Positions 53,101 to 57,988 of a stretch of DNA of 64,000 nt are shown here, piece after piece. The stretch covers positions 10,138,262 through 10,202,261 of the forward strand of contig OX421962.1 in the NCBI GenBank assembly GCA_949128115.1, in the 5' to 3' direction. This stretch comes from Anaspis maculata (lineage: Eukaryota > Arthropoda > Insecta > Coleoptera > Scraptiidae). The first letter of the stretch is position 1. Every line of letters begins with the position of its first letter. The translations under genes were made by a program, and so were the position numbers. The notes below the pieces were generated by a model. That model ran no database searches, was not told where the DNA came from, and saw only the letters and a list, made by a program, of their open reading frames with translations.

Positions 53101-55589
53101 CGTCTGAAATTTCCTCTTCTACACACATCAAAAGAATCTAGGGGACAAGCAAATTCAGACAATTTCTAAAATCATCATAACTTTTGATTGCCGTCAGCGA
53201 TTTCATGTTTGTTTTCAGTGTTTGATAGCCCAATCCTTCGTTTTTATGTTTTGATCACGTCGGATACGAACAATGTTTTATAAAGTTTCTACAGGGTGAT
53301 CAATGGAACAGTGTAAAATTGCCGAAAGTTCAGTACGAGCGCGATTTCCCAAAAACAAATTTTTTAGCATTTCAATAGCACAGTTATGAAGACTGATATT
53401 TCAGCTTTAGTAACGTTTTTGAATTTTGAAAATCGAAGGTAAATTGCCAAAGATATTGATCATTTTGTGCCGCCATGTTGAACTTTCAAGAAGTGATCCG
53501 ATTTCATTGAAACTTGGATCACATTCATGTCTGGTTTCAGTAATACACAATATTGCGCGGAAGTGGCGCTCCGACACGGATGTCATGCGAACTAAGAAAA
53601 CGGTGACAAGTTATCATCGCGCATGTTCAGAATTCGACAATGACATTGATTTCTGTGTTTGACGTTGACGTTTTGTTCAGTTTTATCAGCAACTTGTGGA
53701 GTCTTCCGATTTAAAATAGATATTCGGCGGTCGAAAAAGTGTGTGCCACTCAGAAGACTGACTGTCGCCACACCATGCTGTCGTCAATACAATACAGCAC
53801 TGATTAAATGAAATATCCCCAGACAATTTCGCGGTAAATTTGAATGTCATGGTTGAAGTGTTCCATGTTTTTTTATTTCGTAATTTGGGGCATTTTGGAA
53901 TGATCCCTCACATATGTGCTTTCATGAATAAGTTGCGAGGGTTACTCCGATTTTTCTATGTAACCACTTCTACTTAAAAACGACGCACAATCCATTAAGC
54001 TTAGTTTGAGAATCACCTATTTTACAGCGTAGCATATGGAAGACTTAGAACGAATCACCTCATTTTTTAGCGCATGCACTTAGCAGTCACGCAATATTGT
54101 GTATTGGAATTTCAAGGTCAAATGTCTTTCTCGGTCACTTCCAAGCCGCCACATCAAACTTTTATGTAAATGATTCGATTTTAGTGTGTTCCAAGTTTTA
54201 TTCAAATTGAATCATTTATGTAAAAAGTTCAATATAGCGGCTCGAAAGTGATCGATAGTGACATTTGACCTTGAAATTCCAATTACTTAAACCAGACATG
54301 AGTGTGTCCCAAGTTTCAATGAAATCGGACCACTTTATTTTTTCTTGGAAGTTAAACATGGCGGCACAAAATGATCAATATCTTTGGCAATTCACCTTCA
54401 ATTTTCAAAATTCAAAAACGTTACTGAAGCTGAAACACCGGTCTTCATAACTGTGCTATTGGAATGCATGTGATATTTTTTTTGGGAAATCGCGCTCGTA
54501 CTGAACTTTCGGCAATTTTACATTGTTCCATCAATCACCCTGTAGCAACATTATGAAACACTGTTTGTATTTGACGTGATCAAGGCATGAAAATGAAAGA
54601 TTGGGCAATCGAACACTGAAAACCGATATAAAATCGCTTGCGGAAATCAAAAGTTATGATGATTTTAGAAATCGTCTGAATTTGCTTGTCCCCTAGATTC
54701 TTTTGATGTGTGTAGTTTAGATGAAGGCCTTCGCATATCATCTTCAATATGTAATGGAAGTATATTATTATGGCTCGAATTATCTAGATACTACTGCAAT
54801 CAGAGGTTAGTTGAACTAAATCTTTCAAGAGTACATGCTCAATTTCAAAGTAACCTTGTGTGAAATTGTGCAATTCTAAAATTTCACTTGTACCATCAAA
54901 GAAATGTTTATTTTCATTTGGGTTGGCTTTGAAAACAAAATTTTCATCAATCGGAGCGAACGGGTTGGCTGAATGACTGGCCATTTCGACAACAAGGCCA
55001 GGTCGAAGTTTTGTTGATTACAATCATGATGAAATGGAAGTTCTAGATAAAACTCATCTCAGCGAGAAAGCGGGAAACCCTGTATACGACGGATGACTCA
55101 ATATTTTGACGCTTCTCAATTGTTTAAACAAAGGAATTCACGGAAATCAATTATTTATCAATTAGGCAGTTTCACAAGAGCTTAATGAATGAGCTCCACA
55201 GTTAGGTATTCAAAATGAATGAACGATTTTGCTATTGGACAAATCTAGCTACCTTGTTCCGGTGTCAAAGCACCTGTGCATGAGAAAAGTTGAGCATCTA
55301 ATGACAAAAAGGCGCAGTAGGCGTTGAGTTTGAGGACAGCGTTTCTTCATTGAATTTCATGCAAAATGAGCGTATTTCATAGCCAGATTCACAACAGTCT
55401 TGATGGTGAGTGAAGGTGCTTGACCTTCATTTGAGCAGACATTCACACAAGTCGCACAGACAGGGCAAAAAGAGGAGAAAAATGAAGACTTACCCTGCTC
55501 ACACGATACAAGCTATTTATGTCTAACGATTGGAATTTCTGCTTGGTCGCTTTCTCCCCCTTGGAGGCCACTCCTGGCAAAGTAGACAT
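3419..55589 (-). CDS. nocte: PRRC2 / BAT2-domain protein (nocte orthologue), complete, 12 coding exons
   Basis: The spliced product is 2,410 residues, close to the size of animal PRRC2 proteins. Seen in sequence: a BAT2 N-terminal domain (FQSLDINSLYRVSR at residues 19-32, HGMQSLGKV near 49-57, NLPSLK near 66-71, FPSLS near 257-261); an acidic junction DYNQKLAFSDDE near 433-444; a poly-Q/poly-H tract near 475-538; a charged, coiled-coil-like stretch near 589-641; a long K/E/D/R-rich disordered middle; LPPRFAKQREHNRLQK late in exon 5; and a P/Q/G/Y-rich C-terminal third. Known of the family: PRRC2 proteins associate with eIF3/eIF4G complexes and stress granules and favour leaky scanning; Drosophila nocte acts in temperature entrainment of the clock, with a role in chordotonal organs. 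All 11 introns are GT-AG (63 to 9,864 nt) and every phase fits. The start is the ATG preceding the conserved LDINSLYRVSR segment. Inferred: cytoplasmic, broadly expressed. Alternative exons cannot be excluded, especially in intron 5. Confidence 0.95.
3970..4025 (+). repeat. tRNA-like fragment, possible SINE head
   Basis: TTAGCTTAGCGGTAAACAAC followed by CGGGTTCGATTCCCG, a good RNA polymerase III B box inside a T-arm-like stem. A full cloverleaf could not be built: the 5' acceptor strand is missing. Probably a tRNA-derived SINE remnant; its 3' limit is not visible. Confidence 0.4.
6675..7715. mobile_element. Nested palindromic element, TACAGGG termini, 1.04 kb
   Basis: Near-complete palindrome from TACAGGGCGTCC to GGGACACCCCTGTA, centre near 7190. 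Both arms carry AAAATAAGGGGACTTTTGTT and the ACCGTTCAACCGATTTCA segment. TA sits at both ends, as in Tc1/mariner-like MITEs. A degraded relative lies at about 12640-12895 in intron 8. Confidence 0.75.
7846..8395. mobile_element. Nested fold-back element
   Basis: The left half, from ACACCCTTTGTATTTTTTGA, is answered by TCAAAAAATATACAGGTGTT on the right. An inner inverted pair TCTGTCCGAATATTCGCA flanks a smaller hairpin. The adjoining GGAAGTAACCGGAAGTGA is present in both outer flanks. Non-coding. Confidence 0.55.
10413..10778 (-). CDS. nocte: nocte coding exon 11 (poly-Q14)
   Basis: Acceptor TTGCAG above 10778, after a 105-nt intron. Reads GSQISSPKLRQNCKQPPPQP, AQHKYLYQNVGN, a run of 14 Gln (CAG then CAA codons), SGNMMVLSNAAVRNQWRAVN and NPIQRPILPPSLG, ending RQYYQ plus one base. 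Reading on would give SKC and a TGA, but the strong donor GTAAGT at 10412 and the exact phase of exon 12 argue for splicing. The unspliced form would be an alternative, shorter C-terminus. Confidence 0.9.
10779..10883 (-). other. 105-nt stop-free, in-frame intron 10 of nocte
   Basis: Donor GTAAGTCG, acceptor TTTTTCGTTGCAG. The length is a multiple of three and the frame stays open, so retention would insert 35 residues beginning KSTRFAPRSPPPPSVSLRAD. Unlike intron 4, its first half is GC-rich and Pro/Ser/Arg-coding, compatible with an exitron-like optional exon segment. Confidence 0.75.
10884..11249 (-). CDS. nocte: nocte coding exon 10
   Basis: Acceptor CAACAG above 11249. Reads QTGYFQQPGSSTIQ, FGTHSQSHTNAGLQSFSS, FLSTPMQLAAALNAQQQYRS and GLPTQFMKGMGSQ, ending EVLSSVFNS plus one base before the donor GTAAGT at 10883. 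366 nt, phase 1 in and out. Confidence 0.92.
11250..11797 (-). other. Intron 9 of nocte (548 nt)
   Basis: AT-rich spacer between exons 10 and 9. I see no repeat or RNA gene in it. Confidence 0.8.
11798..11998 (-). CDS. nocte: nocte coding exon 9
   Basis: Acceptor TTGCAG above 11998. Completes a Gly codon, then reads TKAGGVGQAYQQQSQQSQQ, VYMTYEPALQANYLQ and a stretch ending SSSYYSGST. 201 nt, entry and exit phase 1, donor GTACTG at 11797. Confidence 0.92.
12083..12390. repeat. Direct repeat copy 1 in intron 8
   Basis: Shares CTTTTTGACGCAATTCAAGT, TTTTCCTTGGGAATTGTCA and GAGAGAAACCCAACATCGCA in the same order and orientation with 14103-14378, with short indels between blocks. Confidence 0.8.
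13179..13368. mobile_element. 190-bp MITE-like hairpin
   Basis: Inverted ends ATGGCGGCTTTACAGAACTT and its complement, followed by TATGTCGCCGGCGAC on both sides. A TA step lies at each end. The loop is GC-rich. No coding capacity. Confidence 0.7.
14103..14378. repeat. Direct repeat copy 2 in intron 8
   Basis: Second copy, next to the exon 8 donor. The pair brackets most of intron 8, suggesting either two insertions of one element or a local duplication. Confidence 0.8.
14486..14942 (-). CDS. nocte: nocte coding exon 8
   Basis: Acceptor TTGCAG above 14942, after a 97-nt intron. Reads AGLGGSSQYGISAIPSPPT, GLYGPFQLDQSGVLSGQGRS and a Pro/Tyr/Gln-rich stretch ending SQQISAIG. 457 nt, exit phase 1, donor GTAACC at 14485. 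Low-complexity C-terminal region typical of PRRC2 proteins. Confidence 0.92.
15040..15240 (-). CDS. nocte: nocte coding exon 7 (67 residues)
   Basis: Acceptor TTATAG above 15240 and donor GTAATG at 15039. Reads VKPTQQVSGGGG, IMGPSSLMGNPLSPPPLQ and NLGQPQQYTTNQHISYQ. 201 nt, phase 0 at both ends. The clean open frame between correct splice sites and the matching phases support it. It has no ATG-initiated reading frame of its own, so a simple ORF search would miss it. Confidence 0.9.
15241..15656 (-). other. Intron 6 of nocte (416 nt)
   Basis: Spacer between exons 7 and 6; no feature recognised in it. Confidence 0.85.
15657..16295 (-). CDS. nocte: nocte coding exon 6 (residues about 1602-1814)
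   Basis: Acceptor TTGCAG just above 16295. Reads DKAMLDGTTPPVNTIIFENT, FKQAPGPRGAGGRGG, LGLGKPIGDLLGKD, DIKLDFFETDLL and GYSPSPNQVASNSTTNVCK. 639 nt, phase 0 at both ends. Donor GTACGT begins at 15656. The NTIIFENTNFK segment resembles a short conserved stretch of PRRC2 proteins in a similar relative position. Confidence 0.93.
16618..19734. mobile_element. 3.1-kb fold-back with arms of about 1.1 kb
   Basis: The left arm (about 16618-17800) and right arm (about 18560-19734) are inverted copies: GGGGACTTGACGTGTCATAC, GACAGGTCTCGTTAC, a GTCCGTCCGTCC-type tract and GGTTTCCGATGTGAC appear in both, about 90% alike by eye. The unique loop is near 17830-18550. Mirror-image short reading frames arise in each arm. 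DNA flanking the ends (from 16556, and 19740-19950) is related to 33880-34180, so the full element family is larger. No transposase seen. Confidence 0.8.
20700..22004 (+). pseudogene. R2-like non-LTR retrotransposon relic (zinc finger plus N-terminal RT)
   Basis: Opposite strand to nocte. The first part ends LCPHCTDNKKFK, TGA, then ERGLNIHMSRMH in the same frame: a C2H2 finger (Cys-x2-Cys ... His-x4-His) of the kind found near the N-terminus of R2/NeSL-type elements, broken by one in-frame stop (20998-21000). A frameshift near 21190 precedes the next part, which reads to SASGVDGLRPQHLKD, LYGASLCALRKKDGGIRPIA and VGNTLRRLVGKICCKA, early motifs of a reverse transcriptase. The frame is cut before the catalytic motif by insertion of the TIR element 22005-23619. 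I did not find the remainder of the RT on the far side. Dead copy. The clade assignment is an inference from the finger. Confidence 0.75.
22005..23619. mobile_element. 1.6-kb TIR element inserted in the RT relic
   Basis: Ends are inverted copies over about 150 bp (ATGCTGGGTTCATAGACAAA on the left; the complement ends at 23619), including CAACGCCTAAAAATTGCGCC. A second, inner copy of the terminus lies at about 23446-23475, showing nested insertion. Inside are an inverted pair with GTTCGAGAACTACGCTATTC (about 22921 and 23340-23370) and a 140-bp MITE (22665-22806). No transposase recognised. Confidence 0.7.
22665..22806. mobile_element. Nested 142-bp MITE
   Basis: Inverted ends GGCAATTCTGTA and TACAGAATTGGCC enclosing AT-rich DNA with repeated TTTAAAGG/CCTTTAAA. 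Confidence 0.55.
25430..25640. repeat. Degenerate tandem repeat, about 55-60 bp unit
   Basis: GGAGTCGAAATTTCA-like starts recur at about 25432, 25495, 25536 and 25576, each followed by a GATAAAACTCGAA-like segment. Diverged. It lies about 250 nt upstream of the sequence next to the exon 5 donor. Confidence 0.6.
25894..28499 (-). CDS. nocte: nocte coding exon 5 (central disordered region)
   Basis: Follows a 63-nt intron in frame (G|GPSEQQQQQ). 868 residues dominated by Gln tracts, then RS/RD/KD-rich sequence (SRDSRTSRDSRHSEP, AWADSIPEPELMIRKEVKEP), a repeated EQRGERGDR/EQRGDRDQRG block, GFQEVKSKKAVKERQKSLDD and the family-like LPPRFAKQREHNRLQK followed by GTPLANAWDK. Ends GQGADK before the donor GTAAGC at 25893. 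Reading past the donor gives only VSMMLF and a stop. GC content is far above the flanking introns. Confidence 0.95.
28500..28562 (-). other. 63-nt stop-free, in-frame intron 4 of nocte
   Basis: Donor GTACGT, acceptor CACACAG, length divisible by three and no in-frame stop. Retention would add 21 mostly hydrophobic residues (LCCVYKFLILMIELH within them) inside a hydrophilic region. The AT-rich composition and hydrophobic product favour a genuine intron. Confidence 0.85.
28563..29452 (-). CDS. nocte: nocte coding exon 4 (poly-Q/H and coiled coil)
   Basis: Acceptor TTGCAG at 29458-29453. Opens with QKLAFSDDESGEDNG, then a Gln/His tract of roughly 60 residues written in mixed CAG/CAA/CAC/CAT codons, a poly-Gly stretch, and EDDLWKQRRNQ running into a Lys/Glu-rich helix (RAKQRKEEEEKRF, KKLMELEEKMSKR) shared by PRRC2 proteins. 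Ends ...NQMK plus one base before GTACGT. 890 nt. The Gln tract is likely to be polymorphic in length. Confidence 0.93.
29781..31177. mobile_element. 1.4-kb fold-back, arms about 550 bp
   Basis: Begins TACCTTGCAAAAGGTCGCGG and ends with its complement. Both arms carry TTGGTGT-type and GATCGAAAT-type blocks and the AAGAAAGAAGCTGATCGAAA segment. The unique centre is near 30330-30630. No coding sequence. Confidence 0.75.
31201..32748. mobile_element. 1.55-kb near-perfect palindrome, TACAGG termini
   Basis: The left end TACAGGTTGTCCCGTTTTTC is matched by GAAAAACGGGACACCCTGTA on the right, and homology runs to the centre near 31975 (for example GGTAACTAGATTTTTTCGCC on the right against its complement on the left). 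TA lies at both ends. Consistent with a Tc1/mariner-like fold-back MITE. Related termini occur at 41268-42172. Confidence 0.8.
32801..33732. mobile_element. Fold-back element with dispersed relative at 45.9 kb
   Basis: ATAATCAATTTCACGG at the left is answered by its complement at the right. The arms include AACCGTCGTCGCAGA, GTGATGCAC...CAAGTCAAAATG and a TATAAAATGACGCC segment. A single diverged arm is found again at about 45910-46290 in intron 1... side of exon 2, which shows this is a dispersed family. Confidence 0.7.
33880..34180. repeat. Partial copy related to the 16.6-19.9 kb element
   Basis: Contains, in reverse orientation, segments shared with 19740-19950 (CAATACCAGG..., CGGATCAGCTG, CTCGGCAGAGTTCA) and with 16556-16620 (CAACGAATTCTACTG, CCTGGTGCCACCTG). 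Confidence 0.65.
35200..35425. mobile_element. About 225-bp MITE-like inverted repeat
   Basis: AGACCGGAGAAGTATA at the left and its diverged complement at the right, with ATGGCGGTTGA...TTTGACATTT mirrored inside. Palindrome-derived reading frames here are not genes. Confidence 0.65.
35578..37484 (+). pseudogene. P-element superfamily (THAP transposase) relic with TIRs
   Basis: Inverted ends with a 24-nt core containing AGAATAGCTATATACAGAAG (35578-35610 and 37455-37484). Between them, on the plus strand: LFRFPKDTAM joined through a GT-AG intron (36034-36163) to CKIWIENSGRDGLHF, the middle of a THAP zinc-finger domain; a coiled coil reading LEKNVHLQKENAALKKEIE (about 36580-36640); and RRQLDEFKKFALLLYFLGPK (about 36779-36838), typical of the P-type transposase segment after the leucine zipper. 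Reading-frame breaks and a missing catalytic region show it is dead; at 1.9 kb it is also internally deleted. It is inserted antisense in intron 3. Confidence 0.75.
38100..39088 (-). CDS. nocte: nocte coding exon 3 (about residues 107-436)
   Basis: Acceptor ATATAG just above 39088. Encodes a Thr/Ala-rich start, long Ala tracts, HEFPSLSVGD (FPSLS is a family motif, near residue 257), a Gly/Pro region and EEELSRMDEIDKDMGW. Reading on would give a TAA after DDIDYK, but a GTAATT donor one base inside that Lys codon splits it. Joined to exon 4 it gives DYNQKLAFSDDE, as expected for the family. 989 nt, exit phase 2. Confidence 0.93.
39160..39260. repeat. 17-bp AT-rich minisatellite
   Basis: Six units close to AACTTTATTAAAAATTA, abutting the left end of the 39261-44311 element and about 70 bp upstream of the exon 3 acceptor. 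Confidence 0.85.
39769..40112 (-). mobile_element. tRNA-derived SINE
   Basis: Minus strand: head AGCTTGTGGTGTGGTTAGTT (A-box-like) and GGTCGCGGGTTCGATCTCC (B box), a body of about 250 bp, and an A-rich end ATAAACGAATAAAAAAAAAT. Same strand as nocte. The A box, B box and A-rich tail together make this the best SINE in the window. No clear target-site duplication was found. Confidence 0.75.
41019..42560. mobile_element. Outer fold-back copy related to 5505-8777
   Basis: Starts TACAGGGTGTTCACGTATAA; the left arm includes CATCCTGATTATAAATATA. The right part (42370-42560) is the complement-type arm with CAGATTCAAAGCCTACGG. The right terminus is not sharp. Confidence 0.55.
41268..42172. mobile_element. 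905-bp palindrome, TACAGGGTGTCCG termini
   Basis: Inverted copies throughout: GGGTATCTCGCTTATCTC at the left against its complement GATAAGCGAGATACCC at the right, and the CAGTGACATGTGGCACATC pair near the centre. TA at both ends. Confidence 0.75.
43230..43300 (-). repeat. tRNA-like segment (B box), possible SINE head
   Basis: On the minus strand AGGTTCGAGACCCATCAAG follows GGTCCAACGAGCC. No convincing acceptor stem or anticodon arm, so not called a tRNA gene. Confidence 0.3.
43299..43420. mobile_element. 122-bp hairpin MITE
   Basis: Perfect 17-bp inverted ends (CTATCGTGTGATCAAAT and complement) with further pairing GGCTATGGCCTGG/CCAGGCCACAGCC inside. Confidence 0.7.
45408..45629 (-). CDS. 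nocte: nocte coding exon 2 (residues 33-106)
   Basis: Acceptor GTACAG at 45632-45630. Reads GENLEKQQQKNTF, HGMQSLGKVPNARRAPANLP and a Gly/Pro-rich stretch ending GPGWGK, the core of the BAT2 N-terminal domain. Donor GTAAGC starts at 45407. 222 nt, phase 0 at both ends. Confidence 0.95.
46570..46645 (+). repeat. tRNA-like SINE candidate
   Basis: GCCCGGT and ACCGGGC can pair as a 7-bp acceptor-like stem around a B box GGTTCAAATCC and an anticodon-arm-like GTCC...GGAC, but the T-stem does not pair. Downstream CTGATGACCCGGGGAGAGAT may belong to the same repeat. A pseudo-tRNA/SINE is more likely than a tRNA gene. Confidence 0.4.
47045..47737. mobile_element. 693-bp fold-back element
   Basis: TGTCAGAATCATGCAGTGCCGTAGA at the left (quoted in part) is answered by CTACGGCACTGCGTCATTCT at the right. 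AAACACAAATATCTCCGAA and its complement are shared inside. The centre (47280-47500) is unique and AT-rich. Confidence 0.65.
48843..48892 (-). ncRNA. Type I hammerhead ribozyme, core intact
   Basis: Minus strand, 5' to 3': CTGATGA core (48884-48878), stem II GCCCC/GGGGC with a 5-nt loop, GAAA core (48862-48859), a very short stem III (ACA/TGT, 2-nt loop), then the cleavage site GTC after position 48851. Stem I strands CTACGCA and TGTGCAG pair with one G-U and one mismatch. All invariant core nucleotides (CUGANGA, GAAA, UH) are present. Minimal stem III is typical of hammerheads in Penelope-like elements, retrozymes and satellite DNA, which usually act as dimers. It is on the transcribed strand of nocte, inside intron 1. 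Confidence 0.8.
48982..49030 (+). ncRNA. Inverted hammerhead copy, core mutated
   Basis: Plus strand: CCGCAATGATGGGCCCCC, AACAGGGAC, GAAA (49012-49015), CACGTGTC, then TGGGCAG. It aligns with the minus-strand ribozyme throughout, but core C3 is A and A9 is G, both essential, so it should be inactive. Confidence 0.7.
50868..51005. repeat. Dispersed repeat, relative of 3830-3935
   Basis: Shares GGTTAGGTTA...GCTCTGAC, TTGGTCCCAAGCCTATGTCG-type sequence and CGCGCCCTCTG, in the same order, with intron 11. Confidence 0.65.
52437..52609. mobile_element. TTAA-flanked MITE hairpin (piggyBac-like target)
   Basis: TTAA at both ends, inverted termini AGGTGCGTT / AACGCACC, then long pairing arms (CAGCTTATTTAGC, TTTTAGTCGTAAGCGCAGC and complements). 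TTAA target sites are typical of piggyBac-type elements. Confidence 0.7.
53119..54715. mobile_element. 1.6-kb fold-back, with inner TACAGGGTGATCAATGG element
   Basis: Outer ends CTACACACATCAAAAGAATC and complement. The inner element 53290-54544 has TACAGGGTGATCAATGGAAC and its complement ending CACCCTGTA. Arms share GCCGCCATGTT and CCAAAGATATTGATCATTTT. A smaller inverted pair flanks 54165-54215. Confidence 0.75.
55494..55589 (-). CDS. nocte: nocte coding exon 1 (residues 1-32)
   Basis: Begins at the initiator ATG (55589-55587), reads MSTLPGVASKGEKATKQ and then FQSLDINSLYRVSR, the strongly conserved start of insect PRRC2 proteins. It ends with AGG followed by the donor GTAAGT (55493-55488). 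Phase 0. The whole 5' UTR lies at higher coordinates and its extent cannot be read from the sequence. Confidence 0.95.
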
Positions 55590-56440
55590 GCTGTCTGCAC
55601 GCAACCATTTAGATCTTCAGGACCCAGCGAACGAACCTTTTTCCTTGAAACACAACAGAAAAAAAACCTTTAAAATACGCACTGGCACACGACGAATCCT
55701 ATTGTACGTGCTGTGTGCTATCTATTTGGTTTTGTGCGATTTAAAGCGCCGCTAGTACACTACACCACACACAGCACAGATCTCATCAATGGCCGAAGAG
55801 CCGCCGCGTCAGGATACGAAACGTCAAGAGGGCCAACCCCAAACAATGGACTCGACTGCACGCGACGCACTAAATCCCACACACACACGGATCCACTTGC
55901 TTCGAATTTAATCGAAACGGGCCCAAATCCCACGGCAATAACCGCTAAACGGCCTGGAAAACTCCCGACGCTTTACCTACGTAAGCACTTTCGGTGGCAA
56001 TGTCAAGCCAGAGAACCCAACCCTTGCTGCCTGCCAAATCTCAACGCCCGCCAACAGGTCGCGACCCTGCCGCCTCCGCAGCCCCTTTTACGACCCTGTT
56101 TCGCTGGAAAACTCAAATCCGGGCCGATAATCGCACGTATAACGGGAATCCCTGGCTGGCCGTTTCCCCGTCCCAAAACATTGTCATTACGAAATCGAGC
56201 TGGGTTTTCTGGCTGGCATCGGCGGGAAATCGCTGCGTACCTTGGTCCGTCCAGATGGGTTAACAGTAAAGAACAAGAAACAAGTCTTCCTCAACGAAAA
56301 TCGGGACGGATGATCACAGATTTTGCCACTAAATTACACTTTTTCACTTAAGTCAAAATGGCGTACGCCGACTTCTGAAGTTTCTGATCAATACCGTGAC
56401 GTCACGGGCTATTGTGGTCGCTAGCGCTACCTGCGGCGTG
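55590..56440. promoter_or_regulatory. GC-rich 5' flank / candidate promoter of nocte
   Basis: Directly upstream of the initiator exon. CpG-rich relative to its surroundings and free of recognised transposons. Its distal part contains the palindrome CCGTGACGTCACGG (CRE/ATF type, 56394-56407) and AAAATGGCG (YY1-like, 56355-56363). The transcription start cannot be placed from sequence. The open frames across it are GC-driven. Confidence 0.5.
56071..56435. repeat. Promoter-region segment, copy A of a direct repeat
   Basis: Nearly identical to 63626-64000 over 365 bp, same orientation: about 14 differences in the first 100 bp and roughly six substitutions plus one 9-nt indel in the rest. Includes the CRE palindrome and the AAAATGGCG motif. 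Confidence 0.9.
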
Positions 56441-56879
56441 TGAACCGTACCGCGCGCGCCGTCGGCATTGCAGGGCGCCGTCCGGCACGCGTCCTTCGTT
56501 TCGCTGGGCGGTTACGGCCGCGAAAAATCACCCCGGTTTATTTCGGCACCCCCGGGATCCGTTCGATCGAAATGCGACGATCTGAATCGATTCTGGGAAA
56601 GTTAAAATCGATTTTCGGGAAGTGCCAGTGATTTTTGGTTGTTGTTGGTGGCACTATTGCGGCGCGAAAGTCACCAGATGGTTCAAATCTGCGCGCGAAA
56701 TGCTGGAAGGTTAGGATGATGACGGATAAAATCAAAATCTTGACCCAGGGCAAAATAAGAGATCTAGTCGAATGCCCTAATTCTGCATTTACAACGTGAT
56801 GAGTAATATGGCAAAATCGCGTTAGAAATACAGGGTGGGAACAGTGCATATTAATAATAAAATATATTTAATCAATATA

Positions 56880-57959
56880 CCGGGTGATCATTTGAAAACT
56901 ATCCACCTGCAATAACTCCCGATTCCTAGTGAATATTTTTTCGAGCAAAAACAGGTCGATTTTTATATCGAGGGGGACATCTAAGACATACATTGGCAAA
57001 TTTCTATATTCACCCCCCTCGCCCCCACTCACCCCAACTTTGAAATTTCAAATGACACTACCTACCTTGCGATACATCAAATTGAAGAGAAATTAATTTT
57101 CTTCCTGGAAAAAATATTTTCAAAATTTTTAACCCACCCCCTTTTTCCTGAAAATTCTCTGACTGTCCCATTTTATATTCTGGACCCCTCATTTTTTTCT
57201 AAATTTAGTCGGCGTCATCCTAAATAGCATCGAAGAAGAAGATTTTTGGTGGGAAAAGTGCTACCCAAATTCACCCCTTTGCTCTCCCTCTCATCAACTC
57301 CCAAATTTAACGAAACATTACCTACTTTGTGATACATCAAATTGAAGGGAATTGGATTCTCTTTCTGAAAAGAATTTTTTTGAAATTTTCCACCCCTCCC
57401 CCAATAAATTGGTCATTTGGAGTATTCTAGGAGGGAAATGGGGGGCTTTAAAAATTGTGAAAAATCTTTTTCAGGAAGAGAATTCAATTTCCTCCAATTT
57501 GATGTATTACAAAGTGGGTATTGACATTTAAGATTTTTAAGGTCAGGTGGGGGGAGCGAAGGGGTGGATTTGGGTGGCACTTTTTTTCATAGAAAATTTT
57601 CTCTTTTGATGCTGTGCAGGATGACGTTGACTGTATTGAAGGAAAATGGAGTCAAGAATATTAACTTGGACACACAGAGAATTTTTGGAAAAACGGGGGG
57701 CAGGGTTGAAAAATTTCAAAATATTTTTTCTAGAGAGAGAATTTAATTCTCTTTAATTTGATGTATCGCAAGGTAGGTGGTGTCATTTGAAATTTTCAAG
57801 TTGGGGTGAGTGGGGGCGAGGGGGCTCAAGATATAAATTCTCCAATGTATATTTTAAATGTCCCCCTCGATATAAAAAATCGACCTGTTTTTGCTCAAAG
57901 ACATTTGCACTAGGAGTCGGTAGATATTGCAGGTGGATAGTTTTCAAATGATCACCCGG
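56880..57959. mobile_element. 1.08-kb palindromic element with TA target duplication
   Basis: TA then CCGGGTGATCATTTGAAAAC at the left; the complement, ending CACCCGG then TA, at the right. The whole element is a near-palindrome with a repeated internal block (GATACATCAAATTGAAG and relatives, four times, two per strand). Tc1/mariner-like by its TA target; no transposase. Confidence 0.8.
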
Positions 57960-57988
57960 TATATAATAAAATTAAGTGCCAAATCTTT

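Larger units (their letters stand above)
45630..55493 (-). other. Intron 1 of nocte (9,864 nt)
   Basis: First intron, separating residue 32 from 33. Holds a dispersed repeat arm (45910-46290), a tRNA-like segment (46570-46645), fold-backs at 47045-47737 and 53119-54715, the 4.3-kb element 48544-52818 with a nested hAT-type element and hammerhead ribozyme, and a TTAA-flanked MITE. No host exon is apparent. Confidence 0.8.

Noticed and set aside
55713..56351. 212-residue open frame upstream of nocte
   Set aside because: GC-rich promoter region without family motifs; part of it is the duplicated segment, and indels between copies do not respect the frame.
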